The notes under the pieces: generated by a model | Databases searched by the model: none | What the model saw: only the letters and a program-made list of their open reading frames with translations | What the model was told of the DNA's origin: nothing | Part shown: positions 1 through 5,373 of the stretch, piece by piece | How positions within the stretch are numbered: position 1 is the first letter of the stretch | Layout of the letters: every line of letters starts with the position of its first letter | Assembly: GCA_949288685.1 (NCBI GenBank) | Contig: CASELB010000197.1 | Span: 1-5,957, forward strand | Length of the DNA stretch: 5,957 bases | Direction of reading: 5' to 3' | Source of the DNA: an uncultured bacterium | Lineage (GTDB): Bacteria; Cyanobacteriota; Vampirovibrionia; Gastranaerophilales; Gastranaerophilaceae | Made by a program: the position numbers and the translations under genes

Positions 1-218
1 CCTTTTGCAATATTTACAGTTCTTATTTCTCCTGCAAAATCATAGATTTCGTCAAACAAATATTTGTGAATAAAAGCCAGAGATTCAAATGTTCCAACTT
101 TCAAATCGGAAATAACCTTGTTCTCAAAAAGTTCTATTGCCTTAAGTTTACTTATTTTTTCTTCTGCTCTAAAAAGTTCTGTTGAATCAGTTATTCCTAA
201 TTTGTTTTCTAAAGTCAT
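1..218 (-). CDS. Fic-family protein, N-terminal part only (runs off the left edge)
   Basis: ATG at 218 opens a frame of 72 complete codons that continues past base 1. The translation begins MTLENKLGIT and reaches IHKYLFDEIYDFAG and IRTVNIAKG. In Fic (Fido) proteins this IHxxLF..IY.FAG..R segment is a conserved stretch ahead of the catalytic HPFx[D/E]GN[G/K]R motif, which would lie beyond the edge. Fic enzymes usually transfer AMP from ATP onto a hydroxyl group of a target protein, and many bacterial ones act as toxins. A purine-rich AGGGG lies 5-6 bases before the ATG. No antitoxin-like gene is visible in the 285 bases upstream, so this is not an obvious class I pair. I see no clear (S/T)xxxE(G/N) inhibitory motif in the N-terminal 73 residues, so an inhibitory helix, if any, would be in the missing C-terminal part. 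Family call fairly secure; activity unknown. Confidence 0.75.
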   Translation of the reverse strand, partial: MTLENKLGITDSTELFRAEEKISKLKAIELFENKVISDLKVGTFESLAFIHKYLFDEIYDFAGEIRTVNIAK

Positions 219-259
219 AATTACCCCTATATGACTATTCTAGCATAAAAATTGTTAAT

Positions 260-285
260 TAGTTTGTTTATCTTTAAGCAAACTA
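260..285. repeat. 11-bp inverted repeat upstream of the fic gene
   Basis: TAGTTTGTTTA (260-270) and TAAGCAAACTA (275-285) pair over 11 positions, ten Watson-Crick and one G-T, around a TCTT loop. It ends 42 bases before the fic start. On the minus strand it is followed by AT-rich sequence ending in a run of T. It could be an operator for fic, or a weak terminator for transcripts arriving from the ATPase gene. No function is shown. Confidence 0.55.
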
Positions 286-372
286 TAGATATATAATTTG
301 TTTGTAAATTTTGATAATATCTCTTTAACAAAAGTTTGAACCTTGAAGCATCGTTCCCGCCATCTACAAATT

Positions 373-389
373 AACCCTCTTGAGAGTCT
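373..389. repeat. 17-bp direct repeat, copy 1
   Basis: AACCCTCTTGAGAGTCT here matches AATCCTCTTGAGAGTCT at 1810-1826 at 16 of 17 positions, in the same orientation. The core holds a short self-complementary CTCT-TG-AGAG. This copy lies between the ATPase gene and fic, 114 bases beyond the ATPase stop codon. On the plus strand it is followed by T-rich sequence. No other copy was seen in the window. Confidence 0.7.
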
Positions 390-431
390 TTTTTTGTTAG
401 TAGTATCAATGTTTTTAGACGCTTTAAACAA

Positions 432-468
432 GCAGGCTGCAGTAAATCACAGATTTATCATATCCTGC
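432..468 (-). repeat. Nested palindrome downstream of the ATPase gene, possible 3' hairpin
   Basis: GCAGG (432-436) pairs with CCTGC (464-468). Inside it GTAAATC (442-448) pairs with GATTTAT (452-458, one G-T) around a 3-base loop. The two unpaired stretches between the stems are both five bases, so the element is symmetrical. It lies 36 bases beyond the ATPase stop codon and, on the minus strand, is followed by TTGTTTAAAG. It may therefore act as a modest terminator or 3' stabiliser. The 442-468 part is 21/27 identical to 2513-2539, which suggests a dispersed genomic repeat rather than a gene-specific site. Confidence 0.6.
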
Positions 469-503
469 AATTCTACTTCCATTTTGGAAACTGTTGAAAT
501 AAT

Positions 504-1709
504 TTATACATAAGCAACAGGAATTGCATTTGTATTTCCTGATATAGGAAAATCTTTATTACAAAGGCAAATTACAGCACCTTCGCCCCGTTTTTCCTCT
601 GGAATTACGGAAAAATGTTTAAGCATACTTTTGTCCGGATTTGCAGTTTTTTTGATTTCAACCGGGTATAATTTATCATTTTTTTCAATAATTACATCAA
701 TTTCTTTTTTGTCTTTATCCCGATAATAGTATATATTCGGTATTTTTGCATTATGAACGTAGCTTTTTATAATTTCACTAATTACAAATGTTTCAAACAT
801 AGCACCACTCATTGCCCCGCTTTCCAATGTTTTTGGAGTTTCCCAGTTTGTTAAATAAGAACATAATCCTGTATCTAAAAAATAAATTTTTGGAGTTTTA
901 ACAATTCTTTTGTTTAAATTAGAAAAATAAGGTTGTAAAAGATAAACAATATTTGATGATACTAAAATTGAAACCCAAGATTTTATTGTCATTACAGATA
1001 CACCAACCTCTGATGCAACATCTGTATAATTAAGCATTTGACCTGTTCTGGATGCTAAAACTCTTAAAAACTTCAAAAAATCCATTTCGTTTTTAACGGC
1101 ACTTAAATCTTTTATATCTCTTTCTATATATGTTTGAAGATATGAGCTGTAAAAAGTTTCCCAATTCAAGTTGTTGACATTTATATCGGGATAAGCTCCC
1201 TTCCAAATGTGCTCATAAATAGTTGTTAAATTTTGTGAACTTGTTTTTTTTCTCATTTGTTCAATAAAATCATTTGTTGGAATAAATGGAATTTGCTCCT
1301 CACTTAAAATTTCCTTAAGTGAAAATCCTTTTAAATCCAACACCGCAACTCGTCCTGCTAAAGATTCAGTAATATTTTTCATCAGATGAAATTGTTGCGA
1401 ACCTGTAAGCCAATATTGTCCTTTTTCATCACTATTATCAACTGCTATTTTAATATACGAAAGCAGGTTTGGCGCATATTGGATTTCATCAATGATAATT
1501 GGAGCTTTATATCTTTGCAAAAATAATTCCGGTTCATTTATCGCCAATTCTCTGGCTTTATAATCATCTAAAGTTACATAATCCCGTTTTTTGTCACAAT
1601 GTTTTAATAATGTGCTTTTACCGACTTGCCTTGCTCCGGTCACAAGCAAAACCTTGAATTGACTACTTAATTCAAAAACGTGCTTTTCTAATGTTCGTTC
1701 TTTATACAT
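504..1709 (-). CDS. AAA+ ATPase with C-terminal DUF4143 domain
   Basis: This is a 401-residue protein. The N-terminal half is an AAA_14-type P-loop ATPase. Walker A is GARQVGKST at residues 25-33, Walker B is IIIDEIQ at 71-77, and LTGSQQ at 101-106 fits the sensor 1 position. Residues about 190-360 fit DUF4143. They include a helix-turn-helix-like stretch (YTDVASEVGVSVMTIKSWV) and end in a PD-(D/E)XK-like strand pair with E336, D338, E351 and K353. Such proteins are widespread and often horizontally acquired. Their substrate is not established, so I claim ATP binding and a possible nuclease-like fold only. The length is typical and the frame is intact. The ATG at 1709 has GAGG four bases upstream (1714-1717). 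The gene has its own promoter at 1740-1768 and appears monocistronic. It lies between two copies of a 17-bp direct repeat. Confidence 0.9.
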   Translation of the reverse strand: MYKERTLEKHVFELSSQFKVLLVTGARQVGKSTLLKHCDKKRDYVTLDDYKARELAINEPELFLQRYKAPIIIDEIQYAPNLLSYIKIAVDNSDEKGQYWLTGSQQFHLMKNITESLAGRVAVLDLKGFSLKEILSEEQIPFIPTNDFIEQMRKKTSSQNLTTIYEHIWKGAYPDINVNNLNWETFYSSYLQTYIERDIKDLSAVKNEMDFLKFLRVLASRTGQMLNYTDVASEVGVSVMTIKSWVSILVSSNIVYLLQPYFSNLNKRIVKTPKIYFLDTGLCSYLTNWETPKTLESGAMSGAMFETFVISEIIKSYVHNAKIPNIYYYRDKDKKEIDVIIEKNDKLYPVEIKKTANPDKSMLKHFSVIPEEKRGEGAVICLCNKDFPISGNTNAIPVAYV

Positions 1710-1739
1710 AAAACCTCGACCATTTTAAACTTATACTAT

Positions 1740-1768
1740 ATAATAGTCGGATTTTTCCTAAAAGTCAA
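1740..1768 (-). promoter_or_regulatory. Sigma70-type promoter of the DUF4143 ATPase gene
   Basis: On the minus strand, TTGACT (1763-1768) and TATTAT (1740-1745) are separated by exactly 17 bases. Each box matches the sigma70 consensus at five of six positions. The predicted transcript start, near 1733, is about 24 bases before the ATG at 1709. Confidence 0.8.
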
Positions 1769-1809
1769 GTCACATCGCTGAAAATCTTATCTTAAAGATT
1801 ATTTATATC

Positions 1810-1826
1810 AATCCTCTTGAGAGTCT
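1810..1826. repeat. 17-bp direct repeat, copy 2
   Basis: AATCCTCTTGAGAGTCT is the partner of the copy at 373-389 (one mismatch, same orientation). It lies 33 bases beyond the stop codon of the 1859-2320 gene and 42 bases upstream of the ATPase -35 box. The two copies thus enclose the ATPase gene with its promoter and 3' palindrome in a unit of 1437 bp. A small hairpin, CTGC-TT-GCAG (1825-1834), adjoins this copy only. Confidence 0.7.
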
Positions 1827-1858
1827 GCTTGCAGTATTCATCTTTTTATGAATTTATT

Positions 1859-2320
1859 TTAAAAAAATTCGGGTTCATCATATATATATCTTGTAGTACC
1901 TTTTTCCAAATTATACTTTTTATATATTTCGTCTAATTCTGTACGTACTTGCTTTTTATCAGTAAAATTTCTAACAATTAATTTTATTGAATCTAAAATT
2001 CGGTTACCTGTGCTGGTATGTTTCTTTGAAACAAATGGTGATTGCTCATGTAATAAAAAATCTTTTTCTACATTGTTAACATATAAACTTGTCATATAAT
2101 ACTCTTCCGTATAATGTGGGTTACGATAAGAAACTATACTTATAGTATCATTTTTCCCGTCATTTAAAATAGTTTTTATAGAATTTAGAAATTTAACATT
2201 ACAAGTTTTTTTAGCATGGTCAAAGGCATCTCTCAAAGTATTATTTGAAACTAATTTTGACGAAAAAGCCGGATTCGTGTTATGACAGGTTTTAATTGAT
2301 TGATAATTTCTAATTTCCAT
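1859..2320 (-). CDS. Hypothetical protein, 153 residues, no recognised family
   Basis: I do not recognise this protein. It begins MEIRNYQSIK and ends YIYDEPEFF. It is soluble in character, with no signal peptide or membrane segment, and is rich in K, N and Y. A central region (NDTISIVSYRNPHY, YYMTSLYVNN) reads as beta strands. A charged helical stretch (KKQVRTELDEIYKKYNLEKG) follows near the end. The start at 2320 is chosen over an in-frame upstream codon at 2347 because AAGGAG lies seven bases before it (2328-2333); the upstream codon has no such site. The N-terminal NPAFSSK style resembles many small uncharacterised proteins of uncultured gut Gastranaerophilales, an impression only. No clear promoter was found. 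It is transcribed towards the ATPase gene but separated from it by that gene's own promoter. Confidence 0.7.
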   Translation of the reverse strand: MEIRNYQSIKTCHNTNPAFSSKLVSNNTLRDAFDHAKKTCNVKFLNSIKTILNDGKNDTISIVSYRNPHYTEEYYMTSLYVNNVEKDFLLHEQSPFVSKKHTSTGNRILDSIKLIVRNFTDKKQVRTELDEIYKKYNLEKGTTRYIYDEPEFF

Positions 2321-2327
2321 AATTTTA

Positions 2328-2333
2328 CTCCTT
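2328..2333 (-). promoter_or_regulatory. Ribosome binding site fixing the start at 2320
   Basis: AAGGAG (minus strand) lies seven bases before ATG 2318-2320. It is a near-perfect Shine-Dalgarno sequence and argues against the start nine codons upstream. Confidence 0.85.
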
Positions 2334-2440
2334 AATATAAATATCAATATAGTATTTAAAACCCCTAAAAATTTTTTTTGCCTAATTGTTAACTTATTGT
2401 TACATTTATGCTAGCTTATTTCTATGTAAGACTAAAAGCT

Positions 2441-2498
2441 GTAGGTCGAGAATTCTTACCCTGTATCTTAACAAAAATTGCAGGTTGGGCTTACCCTG
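2441..2498. repeat. Two related degenerate repeat units
   Basis: Unit one (2441-2463) starts GTAGGT and ends CTTACCCTG. Unit two (2480-2498) starts GCAGGT and ends with the identical nine bases. The inner parts differ: AGAATTCT is palindromic in unit one, while unit two has GGG-CTTA-CCC. Both look like decayed copies of a hairpin-forming repeat. No function is visible. Confidence 0.45.
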
Positions 2499-2511
2499 AC
2501 AAAAATGTTTT

Positions 2512-2539
2512 GGTAAATCTTTGATTTATCACACCTTGC
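2512..2539. repeat. Dispersed hairpin repeat, second copy
   Basis: GGTAAATC (2512-2519) and GATTTATC (2523-2530) form an 8-bp stem (one G-T) with a TTT loop. Positions 2513-2539 are 21/27 identical to 442-468. Three of the six differences fall in the loop, so the stem is conserved between copies. This copy is not next to a gene end, which argues against a simple terminator role. Confidence 0.6.
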
Positions 2540-2652
2540 GGACCATTTGTGGTACTAATCAATTAAAATAACTACATATACCTAGCCCGGTTATCCAATT
2601 TAATAAAAGAGAATCAGGTAATAATAAAAAGGCAACGGAAAGGAGGCAGCCT

Positions 2653-2883
2653 GTGAAATATGTAAGATATATTGCTTACACGCTTGTGCTTATAGGGGCG
2701 CTTAACTGGGGTCTTATAGGGTTGTTCGGATTTGACCTTGTAGCAGCTATATTCGGTGATATGACTGCTATGTCAAGAATAATTTATACTCTGGTTGGGG
2801 CAAGTGCAGTAATTACGGCATTTGCGGTTCATCACTGTGATGAAGAACGCCGGAATGAAGCCTGTGAATATGGTAATTGCTAA
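2653..2883 (+). CDS. DUF378 family small membrane protein
   Basis: This 76-residue protein is predicted to lie in the cytoplasmic membrane. The DUF378 signature ALNWGLIGLFGFDLVAAIFG is at residues 16-35, with hydrophobic segments at about 6-25 and 43-59. The family is common in bacteria, including B. subtilis YuzA; its function is unknown. The start is GTG at 2653, with AGGAGG six bases upstream (2641-2646). The C-terminal tail is unusually rich in Cys, His and acidic residues (HHC at 60-62, C71, C76), which could bind metal or form disulfides, but nothing proves it. The gene stands alone, divergent from the 1859-2320 gene, and ends seven bases before a strong terminator hairpin. It reads as an ordinary chromosomal gene beside the R-M module. 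Confidence 0.88.
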   Translation: MKYVRYIAYTLVLIGALNWGLIGLFGFDLVAAIFGDMTAMSRIIYTLVGASAVITAFAVHHCDEERRNEACEYGNC

Positions 2884-2889
2884 ATTTGT

Positions 2890-2927
2890 AACTACAACCC
2901 CCTTACTTATGTAAGGGGGTTGTAGTT
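2890..2927 (+). terminator. Strong rho-independent-type hairpin after the DUF378 gene
   Basis: A perfect 17-bp stem (2890-2906 with 2911-2927) includes five consecutive G-C pairs and closes on a TTAT loop. It begins seven bases after the DUF378 stop codon. The T-tract directly after is short (TTT then GG), with more T residues from about 2940. It should end DUF378 transcription and insulate the methyltransferase promoter that follows. Confidence 0.85.
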
Positions 2928-2952
2928 TGGTAATTAAATATTTTTTAAAATT

Positions 2953-2981
2953 CTGAAAAAATAATTTATTTTGTATATAAT
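2953..2981 (+). promoter_or_regulatory. Likely promoter of the methyltransferase gene
   Basis: CTGAAA (2953-2958, four of six to TTGACA) is followed after 17 bases by a perfect TATAAT (2976-2981). The predicted transcript start near 2988 leaves a leader of about 50 bases. No GACT/AGTC-type controller box is visible here, so methyltransferase expression looks independent of the C protein. Confidence 0.65.
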
Positions 2982-3037
2982 AGCTAAAGAAGTAAATATT
3001 AGTTTGTGTGTTGATAAAAGATAAAGGTATTTAGTTA

Positions 3038-3946
3038 ATGGATTTGAACAGGATATATAATGAAGATTGTATTTCTGGTATAAAAACCAAAATACCTGAT
3101 GAATTTGTAGATTTGATTATTGCTGATCCGCCATATTTTAAAGTTATTGGTGAAAAATGGGATTATTCATGGCGGACGGAAGAAGATTATATCGATTGGT
3201 CTAAAAAATGGATTGAAGAGGCAGTAAGAACTCTAAGAAAAGGCGGGAGTTTTTACCTGTTTGGTTATTTTCGTATGTTATGCCGTATATTGCCGATTTT
3301 AGAAGCAGCAGGGTTGGAACTCAGGCAGCAGATTATACTTAATAAAGGAATTCAGGCTATATCCGGCAGAGCAACTAAAAATTATAAAATGTTTCCTAAT
3401 GTTACAGAAAGTATATTATTTTTATGCAAAGATTCAAAACCGTATGTTAAAAATTTTCTTAAGATGCGTCAAAAAGAACTTGGATATTCTGCCAAAAATA
3501 TTAATGATGCTCTCAATGTAAAATCTAATGGTGGCGGTATGTGGAGTATTTATACAGGGAGAAATGTTTGTAAACAATTGCCAACTGAAGAAATTTGGAA
3601 CAAATTGCAGCAAATTCTCAAATTTGATATTCCATATTCTAAAATCAGTCAAACTTTTAATCCTCAGATGGGACTTACCGATGTATGGCATGATATTAAA
3701 TTTTATGGAGAAAAAAACAGGTTTCATCCAACACAGAAGCCTTTAAATCTGATAGAACGGTTAATACTGGCTAGCAGTAATGAAAATGATATAATTGTGG
3801 ATCCTTTTATGGGGAGTGGTACAACTGCAGTTGCATGTATAAATAATAATCGCAGATATGTCGGATTTGAGCTGAACAGGGAATACTATCTCCGGTCATT
3901 AAAAAGGCTGGATAGTATTGAGGCACAATTAAAAGTTTGTATTTAA
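3038..3946 (+). CDS. Type II DNA N6-adenine methyltransferase, beta class
   Basis: This 302-residue enzyme should transfer a methyl group from S-adenosylmethionine to adenine N6 in the R-M recognition sequence, protecting host DNA. The catalytic DPPY (motif IV) is at residues 30-33, after an N-terminal motif (IYNEDC) typical of the group. HPTQKP is at 230-235, the AdoMet-binding DPFMGSGT (motif I) at 255-262, and GFEL with an acidic residue at 276-279. The order IV, recognition domain, I is the beta class. DPPY rather than SPPY argues for adenine over cytosine N4. The middle region, about 100-225, would be the target recognition domain. AAAGGT lies nine bases before the ATG. The gene has its own promoter and converges on the endonuclease gene, one base apart. 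It is full length and intact. Specificity cannot be read from the sequence. Confidence 0.93.
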   Translation: MDLNRIYNEDCISGIKTKIPDEFVDLIIADPPYFKVIGEKWDYSWRTEEDYIDWSKKWIEEAVRTLRKGGSFYLFGYFRMLCRILPILEAAGLELRQQIILNKGIQAISGRATKNYKMFPNVTESILFLCKDSKPYVKNFLKMRQKELGYSAKNINDALNVKSNGGGMWSIYTGRNVCKQLPTEEIWNKLQQILKFDIPYSKISQTFNPQMGLTDVWHDIKFYGEKNRFHPTQKPLNLIERLILASSNENDIIVDPFMGSGTTAVACINNNRRYVGFELNREYYLRSLKRLDSIEAQLKVCI

Positions 3947-3947
3947 A

Positions 3948-4934
3948 TTAAACAGGTTCTAATTTTTTTGTATTATAGTAATTTAATATTTTGGAAGGGA
4001 TGAACTCTGTTTTGTTTATAATTTCCGGAACATATATAGCTTCTGCCAAATCGTTGCATAAGTCTAAATTGTTAATTCTTTTGTGAATTCTAATATCTTC
4101 AAGTATGTGTAATAACTCTGTTTTGCTTTTTCCACCGCTGTTTAAAGAAGGACAATATTTTTTCAAAACTTCTTCTACTGCGGATTTTGTAAGTGTTGTT
4201 GATTGTGAGTATTCATTTAAAGGAGCAAGTTTATCTATACAGGAGTTATTAAAAGTAGGAAAAATCTTTGTATTAATACTGCCATTTTCCGTAATAATGG
4301 CTCTATATATTAAAAGCGGGTTTGTTAATGCAAATTTTAACTGGTGTGGCCACATGTTAAACGGGGCTTTAGATTTAGATTTTGCACGGATGTTTAGATA
4401 ATAATCAATCATACAATATCCAAAACCCTTAACTTTAGGGTCAACTTCCCATATAGAAGCTACTATATTATGATTTTGAGGGGTATTTATATTTTCAAAT
4501 TCAAATAATACAAAGTAATATCGATACGGGTCTAATATTTCTGAAAATTCTTTTTCATTGCGAATGCTGATTAACCATTTCGAATCATCATTACGAATAA
4601 TGTTGTATGAACCGCAGCCTGAACATTTATTTTCCAAGCTGCTCACTACATTATTGCAATCTTTACATTTGCCAAGCTGGTCTATGCGATAGCAAGTTTT
4701 AATTTCTCCGTACCGGTTATTATCAATAATTAAATCATAGCCGCGCGCCCCGGATTTTCCGCCGAAATATCCGGTAACTACACTTACAAGATGTTGTCCG
4801 ATATATCCCATACGAGCCTGCGGAGTTTGCAGTGTAATTTGTGCCCAGGCATTCACTTCGTTGCGTAAATTTATATAAAGGTCGCGTATTAATTGTTCAG
4901 AGGCTTCTACTGTACCAAGTCTGTATTTTTTCAT
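3948..4934 (-). CDS. MamI-type restriction endonuclease
   Basis: This 328-residue protein should cut DNA unmethylated at the site protected by the convergent methyltransferase. The N-terminal block TPQARMGYIGQHLVSVVTG (residues 37-55), followed by GARGYDL, is what I recognise as the MamI endonuclease family. The PD-(D/E)XK active site fits D67, E77 and K79 (GEIK). A Cys4 zinc ribbon follows at once: C90, C93, C104 and C107. Characterised MamI cuts GATNNNNATC; whether this homologue shares that specificity is unknown. The ATG at 4934 has AAAGGA nine bases upstream (4944-4949), inside the end of the C gene. Only three bases separate it from the C stop codon, so the two genes are co-transcribed and probably translationally coupled. 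No frameshift is seen. The family call comes from memory of its motifs; the endonuclease role is also supported by context. Confidence 0.85.
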   Translation of the reverse strand: MKKYRLGTVEASEQLIRDLYINLRNEVNAWAQITLQTPQARMGYIGQHLVSVVTGYFGGKSGARGYDLIIDNNRYGEIKTCYRIDQLGKCKDCNNVVSSLENKCSGCGSYNIIRNDDSKWLISIRNEKEFSEILDPYRYYFVLFEFENINTPQNHNIVASIWEVDPKVKGFGYCMIDYYLNIRAKSKSKAPFNMWPHQLKFALTNPLLIYRAIITENGSINTKIFPTFNNSCIDKLAPLNEYSQSTTLTKSAVEEVLKKYCPSLNSGGKSKTELLHILEDIRIHKRINNLDLCNDLAEAIYVPEIINKTEFIPSKILNYYNTKKLEPV

Positions 4935-4937
4935 TGT

Positions 4938-5144
4938 TTACATTCCTTTAAAGAATTTTTCGAAATTCAGGTCAAGCGCATTGATAATTTTTTGGAGATT
5001 AATAATTGAAACATTACGTTTCCCGTTTTCTACGTCTGTCCAGTAAGTTCTGTCAATTTGTGCTTTTAATGCGCAGGCTTCTTGCGATAATCCTAAAGAT
5101 TGTCGTATTTGCTTTATACGGTTTCCAACTTGTTTTTTTATCAA
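4938..5144 (-). CDS. R-M controller (C) protein, XRE-type helix-turn-helix
   Basis: This 68-residue DNA-binding protein should regulate its own operon and thereby the endonuclease. The helix-turn-helix spans about residues 16-41 (LGLSQEACA then the recognition helix near DRTYWTDVENGKRN), followed by VSIINLQKIINALDLN, the usual dimerising C-terminal part. The size is typical of C proteins. I place the start at TTG 5144 because GGAGG lies four bases before it and a good promoter ends 23 bases before it. A frame-wise longer start, TTG at 5195, has no ribosome binding site and would begin inside the -35 box. It is the first gene of the C-R operon. A two-site operator upstream matches C-boxes, giving the autoregulation expected of this family. 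A generic XRE repressor is the alternative, but context argues against it. Confidence 0.88.
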   Translation of the reverse strand: MIKKQVGNRIKQIRQSLGLSQEACALKAQIDRTYWTDVENGKRNVSIINLQKIINALDLNFEKFFKGM

Positions 5145-5148
5145 AAGA

Positions 5149-5153
5149 CCTCC
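5149..5153 (-). promoter_or_regulatory. Ribosome binding site selecting the TTG start of the C gene
   Basis: GGAGG on the minus strand lies four bases before TTG 5142-5144. It is the only good Shine-Dalgarno sequence near either possible start, and it lies within the predicted transcript. Confidence 0.75.
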
Positions 5154-5166
5154 GGTTTCTTTGTAA

Positions 5167-5195
5167 ATAATAAGATTTTGTAGACTATAAGACAA
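5167..5195 (-). promoter_or_regulatory. Promoter of the C-R operon
   Basis: TTGTCT (5190-5195) and TATTAT (5167-5172) are separated by 17 bases on the minus strand. Transcription would start near 5160, giving a leader of about 16 bases that contains the GGAGG. The -35 box is covered by the proximal C-box, so bound C protein at that site would block RNA polymerase. Confidence 0.8.
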
Positions 5196-5208
5196 CGGAC
5201 AATAAGCA
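5183..5208 (-). promoter_or_regulatory. Tandem C-box operator (distal and proximal sites)
   Basis: Reading the minus strand, the distal site TGCTTATTGTC (5198-5208) and the proximal site GTCTTATAGTC (5183-5193) are separated by CGTT, so their centres are 15 bp apart. The proximal site differs from the GACTTATAGTC C-box type at one base. The central GTCCGT and the spacing match, from memory, the C.AhdI/C.Esp1396I class. The proximal site overlaps the -35 box and the distal site lies just upstream. This is the known layout for activation at low and repression at high C protein levels. Confidence 0.78.
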
Positions 5209-5222
5209 ACATTCAGAGGTAT

Positions 5223-5260
5223 GGAAATATTGTATGAATTTAAATATATGATATTTTGCC
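5223..5260. repeat. Imperfect palindrome between the C gene and the recombinase
   Basis: GG-AAATAT (5223-5230) and ATATTT-TG-CC (5251-5260) form inverted arms with a two-base bulge around a very AT-rich centre that includes AATTTAAATA. Arm and core sizes would suit a tyrosine recombinase site, and the recombinase gene begins 113 bases to the right. AT-rich sequence makes chance palindromes common, so this is tentative. Confidence 0.3.
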
Positions 5261-5373
5261 AACCATTTTAATACTTTAAATTACAATTATATATGGATTA
5301 AGAATTGTGGGTTCTGTTGCAGATATTGTGCGGCAGAAAGTAGTCTAATGGTGAAGTATTGAAAGGAGATTTT

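Larger units (their letters stand above)
2321..2652. other. 332-bp divergent intergenic region with degenerate repeats
   Basis: No open frame with a ribosome binding site was found here. From left to right it holds an AT-rich stretch with two ATTGTTA-type words (about 2384-2402), two related GYAGGT...CTTACCCTG units (2441-2463 and 2480-2498), an 8-bp hairpin (2512-2530) and an AT-rich leader to the DUF378 gene. Promoters for both divergent genes should lie here, but none reaches a convincing match with correct spacing. Confidence 0.6.

Noticed and set aside
329..345. tRNA T-arm-like sequence on the minus strand (5-bp stem, loop TTCAAAC)
   Set aside because: Two of the five pairs are G-T. No matching acceptor stem, anticodon arm or D-arm could be placed upstream at tRNA spacing.
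1836..1853. ATTCAT / ATGAAT hairpin after the 1859-2320 gene as a terminator
   Set aside because: Six mostly A-T pairs and no T-tract downstream on the coding strand; too weak to call.
3434..3746. Open frames at 3434-3727 (minus) and 3528-3746 (plus) within the methyltransferase gene
   Set aside because: They lie wholly inside a well-supported gene, lack ribosome binding sites and resemble no protein family.
4105..4401. Open frame on the plus strand within the endonuclease gene
   Set aside because: It is a shadow of the endonuclease coding sequence with no ribosome binding site or recognisable motif.
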